A DNA stretch of 36,989 nt, taken from contig JBDLTZ010000264.1 of the NCBI GenBank assembly GCA_039805565.1, positions 1-36,989 of the forward strand. The letters are read 5' to 3'. This document shows positions 1 through 6,710 of this stretch, piece by piece. The notes beneath the pieces are model-generated. The model was not told the origin of the DNA and searched no databases. It worked only from the letters and a program-made list of their open reading frames with translations. The stretch comes from CALJIC01 sp039805565. GTDB lineage: Bacteria; Chloroflexota; Chloroflexia; Chloroflexales; Roseiflexaceae. Every line of letters starts with the position of its first letter. Position 1 is the first letter of the stretch. A program made the position numbers and the translations under genes.

Positions 1-485
1 TCGACGTGGACACCGAGGAGGGGCGCGGAACGAGCTTCCACATCTACCTGCCGGCGGCCAGCGCGGGCGCGAGCGGTGAACGGCGCCCGCATCCGGCAGC
101 GGCAGCAGGGGGCAGCGAGGCAATCCTGGTGGCCGAGGACGAGCCGATGGTGCGCGAGATGGTGCGGAACACGCTCGAGCGGCTTGGGTACCAGGTTCGG
201 CTGGCAGCAGACGGGCGCGAGGCGCTGGAGCTCCTGCGATCGGGCCAGCACTGCGACCTGCTGCTGCTGGATATGGTTATGCCGCACATGGGAGGCTACG
301 AGGTCTTCGAGCACGCCCGGGCGATAGGCCTGCGGATACCGGTGGTCTTCATGACAGGTCACAGCGTCGAGCTCGCCGGCCACCGCTTCGGCAGCGATAC
401 ACAGGCGCTGTTTATCCAGAAGCCGTTCCGGATGGAGGAGCTGGGGCGGCAGGTGCGGCGCGCTCTGGAGGGTCGCCCAGTGTAG
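1..485 (+). CDS. Hybrid histidine kinase, C-terminal part (ATPase end plus receiver domain); 5' truncated
   Basis: The gene enters from the left edge (first complete codon at base 3) and ends at TAG 483-485. The first residues, EEGRGTSFHIYLP, are the typical last strand of a histidine-kinase HATPase domain. A linker of about 20 residues follows, then a complete CheY-like receiver. Numbering from the GTG at base 6, the receiver has the acidic pair E44-D45, the phosphoacceptor D89 in LLLLDMVMP, a switch Thr in FMTG and the conserved Lys in IQKPF. This order (HATPase then receiver) marks a hybrid sensor kinase that passes phosphate to its own receiver. The sensor and HisKA parts lie outside the window. 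It is convergent with the next gene, with 10 bp between the stops. A start at base 6 is not credible because the ATPase domain would be cut. Confidence 0.85.
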   Translation, partial: DVDTEEGRGTSFHIYLPAASAGASGERRPHPAAAAGGSEAILVAEDEPMVREMVRNTLERLGYQVRLAADGREALELLRSGQHCDLLLLDMVMPHMGGYEVFEHARAIGLRIPVVFMTGHSVELAGHRFGSDTQALFIQKPFRMEELGRQVRRALEGRPV

Positions 486-495
486 ACAACCCGGC

Positions 496-1365
496 TCAGG
501 AGTCGTCGAGGGGCACAGCGTGCTCCCCCGGCGCGCCGGATGGCCCGCGGTAGGGCCGCAGCTCAGCGGCGCGCTCGACGAACGGGAAGTCGAAGCCGTG
601 GCCGCGTTGCAGGTCCGCGGCGCGCGCAGCCAGCCGCTGATCGAGGCGGGCGCGATCTGTGCCGAACAGCACCAGCGAGCGGCGCTGCTCAAGGGCGGCC
701 ACGTGGCGGAAGCTTTCGCGGATGGCGGCGGCCTTGGCGTCGAAGCGCGGGTCGGAGCGCAGCAGGTTGACGCACAGCACGCCGCCGGGGGCCATGCGGC
801 GCCGGCAGAGCCGGTAGAAGCCGAGCGTCGCCAGATGGTCCAGGTTGTCGCTGCTGTCGCGGAAGGCGTCCATCACCAGCACGTCGTACTGCTCGTCCGC
901 CCCTGACTCAAGGAACGCACGCGCATCGGCGACGAACAGCCGCTGCCGCGCGTCGTAGGCCACGCCGAAGAAGCGCTCAGCGATCGGGCCGAACGCCGGG
1001 TCGATATCGACGCTGTCCACGATTGCGCCCGGGAGGTGGTGGTGCAGCACGAGCGAGAGCCGGCCGCCGCCGAAGCCGAGCACGCAGATGCGGCGCGGGT
1101 CGGGGCGCCAGAGCAGCGACAGCACGGCGGCCTGGGTGTAGAGCGCGAGCAGGTGCAGCGGCCGGTCGATGTCGATGCGGGACATCGGCCCAGCCAGCCA
1201 CCCGTCGGCCTCGACAAAGTAAAGGTGCACCTGGCCGCCGTGCTTGACGACGCGAATGTGGTGCAGGCCGCTGTCCTCCTCGTGCAGCGTCCCTTCCGGC
1301 TCGGATCGCAGCCACGCGAGGCGGCTGTGGATGGCGGCAAGGTTGGTGTCGTGCCAGTCAGCCAT
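496..1365 (-). CDS. Spermidine synthase-like (aminopropyltransferase/methyltransferase-fold) protein
   Basis: A 289-residue soluble protein with a Rossmann-type SAM-binding core. The nucleotide-binding loop is VLGFGGGRLS, followed by an acidic strand end (SVDIDP), a second acidic motif (VADARAF) and a catalytic-region strand VLVMDAFRDS. This is the order seen in the spermidine synthase family (PF01564), and length fits. The N-terminal ~95 residues (HHIRVVKHGGQVHLYF) match the beta-rich N-terminal domain of that family. Many stand-alone homologues are annotated as spermidine synthase although their substrate is untested; the polyamine-specific tetrad is not evident here, so the reaction is uncertain. 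The start ATG 1365 gives a complete N-terminal domain. It lies 62 bp downstream of the HD-GYP gene on the same strand and may be cotranscribed with it. Confidence 0.8.
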   Translation of the reverse strand: MADWHDTNLAAIHSRLAWLRSEPEGTLHEEDSGLHHIRVVKHGGQVHLYFVEADGWLAGPMSRIDIDRPLHLLALYTQAAVLSLLWRPDPRRICVLGFGGGRLSLVLHHHLPGAIVDSVDIDPAFGPIAERFFGVAYDARQRLFVADARAFLESGADEQYDVLVMDAFRDSSDNLDHLATLGFYRLCRRRMAPGGVLCVNLLRSDPRFDAKAAAIRESFRHVAALEQRRSLVLFGTDRARLDQRLAARAADLQRGHGFDFPFVERAAELRPYRGPSGAPGEHAVPLDDS

Positions 1366-1427
1366 ACGTTTCGTTTGTTACAGAAACCTTGGCGCTCAAG
1401 GCGCAAAACTCCAGACTCAATATGACC

Positions 1428-3986
1428 TCACGCTCCCACAGCCCGCTCGCGCTCAGGGCTGTCCGGCACGAGGCTGCGGAAGGCGCGCACCACCAGCGGG
1501 TCGAAGTGGGAGCCAGCACGCGCCTCGAGGTACGCCAGGGCCTGGTCCGGCGTCCACGCCGCGCGGTAGGGCCGGTCCGAGGTGAGGGCGTCCCACACAT
1601 CCACCACGGCGAACAGCCGCGCCGCCAGCGGGATCTCGTCGCCGCGCAGCCCGCGCGGGTAGCCGGTGCCGTCCCACTTCTCGTGATGGGCGTACGGGAT
1701 ATCGAGCGCCGGGGCGAGGAAGGCGATCGGCGAGAGCCACTCGTAGGCGTAGACGGGGTGCAGCTCCATCACCTGGCGCTCCTCGTCGGTGAGGCGACCG
1801 GGCTTGAGCAGGATGGAGTCGGGCACGCCGAGCTTGCCGATATCGTGCAGCAGGGCCCCGCGCCGGATCTGCGTCACCTCCTCCTCGGGCAGCCCCCAGA
1901 TCTCGGCCAGCTGCACCGTGAGGCTCGTCACCCGCTCGCAGTGGCCGGCAGTGTCCTGGTCGCGCAAGTCCAGCGCGTGCGCCCAGCCCTCGAGGGTCGC
2001 GTCGTAGGCCGCCACCAGCGCGTCGTTGGCCAGCTCCAGATCGTCGAGCGCGCGGAGGTAGTCTACGGCGATGGCCGCCTGGCCGGCCAGGGTGGTGAGG
2101 AACGAGAGCCACTCGGCATCCGGCTCACGGGCGGAGCGCTGCGCTACCTCGAGCACCCCCAGGACGACGCCGTTGGCGATCAGGGGCGCGGTGGCCGCGA
2201 ACGCCGCCTCCTCGCGCACGAGGTGCGGCGACCCGAGCTCGCGCGGGGTGCCGGCGCGCCATACCGCCCGCCGCCCCACAGCCGCCTCGCTGGCCAGCGT
2301 GCGCAGCGAGAGATCGAGCCGGTGGTCCGGGGCGTGCTCGCGGAGGCCGAGCGAGGGGCCGGGGCGCAGCGAGAGGCCGCGCGCGTCCGCGATCCAGATC
2401 AGCGCCAGGTCCACCTCGAGCTCGGCCAGCGCCTGCTCCATCACCGCGGCCAGCGCCTGGTCGCGGTGGCGGCTGGTGAGGATGGCGTTGTCGATCGCGT
2501 GCAGCGCGCGCACGTTGCGGAGCCGGCGCTCGGTGGCCGCGTGGAGCCGCGAGGTGGCGAGCGCCTGGGCCTCGGTCTTGGCGTGCAGGCGGGCGTTCGC
2601 GATCGCCTGGGCCGCGTGATCCGCCAGGCCGCCGAGCAGCGAGAGGTCATCCGGCGAGAAGCGCGCAGCCTCGTCTATGCCAGCCACGGTGAGCGTGCCG
2701 ACAAGCGACCCACGGTGACACATCTCGACCACGGCCAGGGCGCGGGCGCCGGCCAGCGAGAGCGCCTCGGCATTGGGCACATTGGGGCGCGCGCGCAGGT
2801 CCTCCACAAGCGTCGCGCCCTCGCCACCATGCGTGAACGCGTCGTGAGCCGCCCGCGCGACGGGGCGCATGGCGGCGCGGGATGCGTCGGTCAGACCCAC
2901 ATCGGCAGCGGGGGTGAGGCGCCGCCCGCGCGGGTCGGACAGCGCCACCGACACGACCGGGGCGCCGAGGGCGGCGGCGACGGTGTCGCAGACTGTCCTG
3001 AGCACGGTGGGGAGGTCGAGCTGGGCACCGAGCGCGCGGGCGACCGTCAGGAGCGCCTCAGCCCGCCGGGCGTGACGCTCGGCCTCGGCCGCCGCATGCG
3101 CCTGGGCCGCCGCGTAGCGGTTGAGCGCCGCAGCCAGAGCCCAGAACACCACAAGGTCGAGCAGCGTGAACACCACCAGCGAGAAGCCAGCGCCGAAGAT
3201 GCTCGTGGCCTGCCCGCGGTAGGTCACGGCGCCCATCGCCAGCGGCAGCAAGACACCAAACGGCAGCAGGAAGCGCAGTGCGACGCCCCCCGGCCCCCCG
3301 CTCAGCAGCACGGCCATCGCGCCGGCATCAGCGCGGACAAAGCACAGGCCACACGCGAGCGCTACGAAGGCGAGGGCGCTGTGCAGTGCTGTGCCGGTGG
3401 CACCCGTACCGCTGAGCTCATAGAAGCCGGTAACCCCGGCGATGTGCCCGAGCAAGGCGCGCAGGCCGTTGAGCGCAACCAGCACCGCAAGCCCCTGCGA
3501 CACGACGACGAGCCTGAGGTCACGAGCAGCCACCAGTACAAGCGCCACGCCCCCAAGCGCCAGGTTAAGCGCGGTGTTGGGCGACGGCCGGCCGGGGAAG
3601 GTGCTCTCTGGGGCGGAGCCGGGCAGCAGCGCCGTGTCGAGCCCGGCGCCGGACCACCCGCCGTACTCGGCCAGTGTGAGGGCGCCGAGGAGCGCCACGG
3701 CGCATCCACATGCCAGCGCGAGGCGGCTCCGGCGGCGCGCGGCTACGAGCCAGAGGGCGAGCCCGGCCATCGAGAGACCCAGCGCGGTATTCGGCACCAT
3801 CACGGGCAGGCCGGGCCCTACCTGGCGCAGCGGCGCGATCCCCGCGGCCCAGCCGAGCATGACCGCGGCACCGAGGGCGGTGACGAGCAGGCCGATGGCG
3901 CGGGCCACCGCCCGCAGGCGAGCTACAAGCGCCGGATCAGGCGGAAGCAGGGCCACAGGCGTCCTTGTCAAAGCAGAGTTCGCCAT
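1428..3986 (-). CDS. Membrane GAF-GAF-HD-GYP cyclic-di-GMP phosphodiesterase
   Basis: About 852 residues. The N-terminal ~290 residues hold roughly eight hydrophobic segments, including paired loops reading PNTALGL and PSPNTALNL that recur in membrane sensor proteins. Two GAF domains follow (roughly 305-465 and 480-650), then a C-terminal HD-GYP domain from about 669. The HD-GYP has the metal ligands HDIGK (714-718), a HH pair at 767-768 and the signature WDGTGYP, all intact, so c-di-GMP hydrolysis is expected. GAF domains probably gate the activity in response to a small ligand or signal. The ATG at 3986 is preferred because it starts just before the first membrane segment; an in-frame GTG at 4025 adds 13 residues and neither has a clear ribosome site. 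An extended -10 element at 4101-4109 faces this gene. Confidence 0.9.
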   Translation of the reverse strand: MANSALTRTPVALLPPDPALVARLRAVARAIGLLVTALGAAVMLGWAAGIAPLRQVGPGLPVMVPNTALGLSMAGLALWLVAARRRSRLALACGCAVALLGALTLAEYGGWSGAGLDTALLPGSAPESTFPGRPSPNTALNLALGGVALVLVAARDLRLVVVSQGLAVLVALNGLRALLGHIAGVTGFYELSGTGATGTALHSALAFVALACGLCFVRADAGAMAVLLSGGPGGVALRFLLPFGVLLPLAMGAVTYRGQATSIFGAGFSLVVFTLLDLVVFWALAAALNRYAAAQAHAAAEAERHARRAEALLTVARALGAQLDLPTVLRTVCDTVAAALGAPVVSVALSDPRGRRLTPAADVGLTDASRAAMRPVARAAHDAFTHGGEGATLVEDLRARPNVPNAEALSLAGARALAVVEMCHRGSLVGTLTVAGIDEAARFSPDDLSLLGGLADHAAQAIANARLHAKTEAQALATSRLHAATERRLRNVRALHAIDNAILTSRHRDQALAAVMEQALAELEVDLALIWIADARGLSLRPGPSLGLREHAPDHRLDLSLRTLASEAAVGRRAVWRAGTPRELGSPHLVREEAAFAATAPLIANGVVLGVLEVAQRSAREPDAEWLSFLTTLAGQAAIAVDYLRALDDLELANDALVAAYDATLEGWAHALDLRDQDTAGHCERVTSLTVQLAEIWGLPEEEVTQIRRGALLHDIGKLGVPDSILLKPGRLTDEERQVMELHPVYAYEWLSPIAFLAPALDIPYAHHEKWDGTGYPRGLRGDEIPLAARLFAVVDVWDALTSDRPYRAAWTPDQALAYLEARAGSHFDPLVVRAFRSLVPDSPERERAVGA

Positions 3987-4100
3987 ACTATGTCTAGCCA
4001 GGGATGCGCGGCGAGCCGCCGGCACGGGTGGGGAGTAACACTAAAAGCGAGGAGGGCCGTAGCTGTGGCGGGGCGCAGACGCTGATTGATGACACCATGT

Positions 4101-4109
4101 ATTGTACCA
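4101..4109 (-). promoter_or_regulatory. Extended -10 promoter for the HD-GYP gene
   Basis: Read on the minus strand this is TGGTACAAT, an extended -10 (TGn plus TACAAT, one mismatch to TATAAT). No recognisable -35 lies upstream, which is usual for extended -10 promoters. Predicted transcription start is near 4094, about 108 nt before the ATG at 3986. Confidence 0.45.
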
Positions 4110-4186
4110 TGGGGGCTCGGGCGCGGCGCAGCTGCCAGGTGAGAGGCTGCTGAGATGCCATCTCCCTTGTTCTGCGCAGCCTGCTG

Positions 4187-4195
4187 TGATACGAT
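4187..4195 (+). promoter_or_regulatory. Possible extended -10 promoter for the PAS-GAF histidine kinase
   Basis: TGA followed by TACGAT in the 291-bp divergent interval between the HD-GYP and histidine-kinase genes. Predicted start is near 4202 with a leader of about 76 nt. The hexamer has two mismatches to consensus, so this is a weak call. Confidence 0.3.
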
Positions 4196-4277
4196 AGTAA
4201 CACCCCGAAGCAGCGCAGACGTCCCCTCCTTCCTTCCACACACCACGCTGCCAGCGAGCAGCCGACAAGAGGTTGGA

Positions 4278-5909
4278 ATGGAGCTGTCCGATATCCAGGT
4301 GAGCGACGATCAGATCCGGATGCTCGAGGCCGCGCGCCGCAACGAAGAGCGCTTTCGTGTCGCGCAGGAGCTCTCGCTCGACGCCTTCACCGTGCTGGCG
4401 GCCCTGCGTGACGAGGCGGGCACGATCGTCGACTTCGTCTGGGAGTACGCCAACCCAGCGGCGGGCCGCATCCTCAAGATCCCGCACGAGTCGCTCATCG
4501 GCCGACGGCTGCTCGAGCTGCTCCCCGACAACCGCGAGACCCTCTTCCCGCGCTATGTCCAGGTGGTCCTCACCGGCCAGCCGCACGACATCGAGCTCCA
4601 CTACCGTGGCGGCGGCATCGAGGGATGGTTCCGCAACATGGCCGTGCAGCTGAACGACGGCGTGGCCGTCTCCTTCAGTGACATCACGGCGCGCAAGCGA
4701 ACGGAGACCGCGCTCGAGGTTCTGGCCGTCACGGCCGCCGTCCTGACCTCATCGCTCGACCAAAAGACGATGATGAGCCAGGCCGTGCGCCTCATCGTGC
4801 CCACGTTGGCCGACTGGAGCGCGGTGAACGTGCTCGACGACGACGGACACATCCGGCTCGTGGCACTGGCCCACGTCGACGCCCACGAGTCCGAGCGCCT
4901 GACGGCGCTGAGTCACGACATCCCGCTGGACCCTGACGCGACAATGGGCGTGGCAAGAGTGCTGCGGACCGGCGAGACCGAATTCTACCCCGACGCGGAG
5001 CATGCGCCGGAGATGGCCCACCTCAACAGCCGCTCCTACCTCTGCGTGCCGCTCATCGCGCGGGACCGCCACATCGGCGCCCTGACGCTCGGCACGCGGC
5101 GGGGCGGTCGCCGCTACGACTCCGAGGACGTCGTGATCGCTGAGGCGCTGGGCCGTCGCATTGCGCTGGCGCTCGACAACGCCCGGCTGTACGAGGCGGC
5201 CCAGCAGGCGGTGCGCCTGCGCGACATGTTCTTCTCGGTGGCCGCCCACGAGCTGCGGACGCCGATCACCTCACTGCTCGGCCAGGCGCAGCTCCTCGAG
5301 CGCCGCGCCGCGCGCGAGGGGCACCTGAACGAGCGCGACCAGTACTCCGTGAGCGTGATCGGCGCCCAGGCGCAGCGGCTCAGCCGCATGGTCAACGCAC
5401 TGCTCGACATCGCCCGCCTCGACCAGGGGCGGCTGAGCCTGGACCTGGCGCCGCTCGACGTAGGCCAGCTCGTGCGGCGAGTCGTGGAGGAAGCTCAGCC
5501 GACACTCGACCGCCACTCCGTGAGCTGCCAGGTGTGCGACGAGCCGCTCGAACTGCTGGGCGATGCGCTCCGGCTGGAGCAGGTGCTGCAGAACCTGCTG
5601 AGCAACGCGGTGAAGTACAGCCCGGCAGGCGGCGTCATCCGGATCACAGCGGCGCGGCGCGGGCGCGCGGCGGTGATCGAGGTGGAAGATACGGGGATCG
5701 GCATTCCGGCAGCCGCGCTGCCACAGCTGTTCCAGCGCTTCTTCCGCGCGCCGAACGCCGAGGCGCTGGTGATCAGCGGCATGGGGATCGGCCTGTACGT
5801 GGTGAAGGAGATCGTGACCCTCCACGGCGGCACGATCCATGTGTCGAGCGCCGAGGGGCAGGGGACCACCTTCACGATCAGACTGCCGCTGAGCGGTCGG
5901 GCGACGTAG
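4278..5909 (+). CDS. PAS-GAF sensor histidine kinase
   Basis: A 543-residue soluble kinase without membrane segments. A PAS domain (about 23-140) ends with the typical SFSDITARKR, a GAF domain spans about 160-305, then HisKA with the phosphoacceptor H324 in AAHELRTP. The HATPase carries the N box (QNLLSNAVKYSP), G1 (VEDTGIGIP), F box (FQRFFRAP) and G2 (GMGIGLYVVKEI). All catalytic motifs are present, so it should be an active cytosolic kinase. The start at ATG 4278 is chosen because AAGAGG at 4267-4272 is a plausible ribosome site; an open frame runs back to 4155 but encodes a cysteine/serine-rich stretch unlike the family. No response regulator is adjacent; the next gene, an RsbR-like STAS protein, is a possible functional neighbour. 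Confidence 0.92.
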   Translation: MELSDIQVSDDQIRMLEAARRNEERFRVAQELSLDAFTVLAALRDEAGTIVDFVWEYANPAAGRILKIPHESLIGRRLLELLPDNRETLFPRYVQVVLTGQPHDIELHYRGGGIEGWFRNMAVQLNDGVAVSFSDITARKRTETALEVLAVTAAVLTSSLDQKTMMSQAVRLIVPTLADWSAVNVLDDDGHIRLVALAHVDAHESERLTALSHDIPLDPDATMGVARVLRTGETEFYPDAEHAPEMAHLNSRSYLCVPLIARDRHIGALTLGTRRGGRRYDSEDVVIAEALGRRIALALDNARLYEAAQQAVRLRDMFFSVAAHELRTPITSLLGQAQLLERRAAREGHLNERDQYSVSVIGAQAQRLSRMVNALLDIARLDQGRLSLDLAPLDVGQLVRRVVEEAQPTLDRHSVSCQVCDEPLELLGDALRLEQVLQNLLSNAVKYSPAGGVIRITAARRGRAAVIEVEDTGIGIPAAALPQLFQRFFRAPNAEALVISGMGIGLYVVKEIVTLHGGTIHVSSAEGQGTTFTIRLPLSGRAT

Positions 5910-6037
5910 CGCCGTGCGAGTCGCGCTCGGCCACAGCCGTCTCCGTCCATGTTGCTCGCTCGGTCAGCACGTGAGCTCCCTCTCCCCGGCACTCGCACCG
6001 CTCCCAACGTACCAACAAGCGTGCCACCCTCCCGCGG

Positions 6038-6046
6038 TGCTATAAT
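6038..6046 (+). promoter_or_regulatory. Extended -10 promoter TGCTATAAT giving a leaderless mRNA
   Basis: A perfect extended -10: TGC then TATAAT at 6041-6046. The expected transcription start is 6053-6054, which is the A of the ATG at 6054, so the STAS mRNA should lack a 5' leader. No consensus -35 is visible. Confidence 0.65.
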
Positions 6047-6053
6047 GCGGAGC

Positions 6054-6710
6054 ATGGTTGACACACACACGCCGCCGCGCCGCACAATCGGCACGCTGAT
6101 GGCCCGCATCACAGAGGCGTGGGGCAGGCTCCCGTGGCTCGGGCTCGACGACGCAGCCCGACAGGCCGACGTCAATCTCGTCTGCTACATCGGCCGCGAG
6201 CTGAGCTCACCACACGGCTTCGAGCCGCTGCGTGAGGAGATCAGCGGCGCCCTCAAAACCGCGCTCCTGCTGCGGCAAATCGGGCAGCAGCAGGAGGAGC
6301 TGCGCGCCGCCTTCGACCGCGAGCGCGCCCTGGACGACACCGTTCGAGAGCTAGGCAGCCCGGTCATCCCGCTGATCCCCGGCGTGCTGCTGGTGCCGCT
6401 GGTCGGCTCACTCGACCCGGCCCGCGCGCAGCAGGTGGTCGAGGCAGTGCTGAGCGGCATCGCGGAGCACCAGGCCGAGACCGTGCTACTGGACATCACC
6501 GGCGTGCCGCTGGTGGACACGCAGGTGGCCCACGCTCTGCTCCAGACGGCCCGTGCGGCAGGGCTGCTCGGCGCCCAAGTGACGCTGGTGGGCATACGCC
6601 CCGAGATCGCGCAGAGCATCATCGGGCTCGGCGTGGACCTCGGCGACCTCGCTACCGCGGCCTCGCTCGCGGCCGCCATCGAGGAGCTGCGGTGTCAGGC
6701 CGGGACGTAG
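6054..6710 (+). CDS. RsbR-like stressosome protein (N-terminal sensor plus STAS domain)
   Basis: 218 residues from ATG 6054. Residues 1-110 form an N-terminal module with no recognised signature; residues 105-215 are a STAS domain of the RsbR/RsbS type. The segments LDITGVPLVDTQVAH and GIRPEIAQSIIGLGVDL match the two phosphorylation-site segments of Bacillus RsbR. T156 corresponds to the first site, which is conserved; the second site is Ser188 in place of Thr. In Bacillus such proteins build the stressosome that sequesters the switch kinase RsbT. No RsbS, RsbT or PP2C phosphatase gene is in the window. ATG 6054 is preferred over ATG 6045 because 6045 overlaps the -10 element. The stop overlaps the following methylase start by 19 bp, suggesting cotranscription. 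Confidence 0.85.
   Translation: MVDTHTPPRRTIGTLMARITEAWGRLPWLGLDDAARQADVNLVCYIGRELSSPHGFEPLREEISGALKTALLLRQIGQQQEELRAAFDRERALDDTVRELGSPVIPLIPGVLLVPLVGSLDPARAQQVVEAVLSGIAEHQAETVLLDITGVPLVDTQVAHALLQTARAAGLLGAQVTLVGIRPEIAQSIIGLGVDLGDLATAASLAAAIEELRCQAGT

Noticed and set aside
1389..4085. An 898-residue plus-strand frame across the HD-GYP gene
   Set aside because: Arg/Gly/Gln-rich without any motif, opposite a gene with complete HD-GYP metal ligands. Long antisense frames are expected in high-G+C DNA.
4155..4277. Start of the PAS-GAF kinase at 4155
   Set aside because: The extra 41 residues lie over a possible promoter and are Cys/Ser/Pro-rich; ATG 4278 has a ribosome site.
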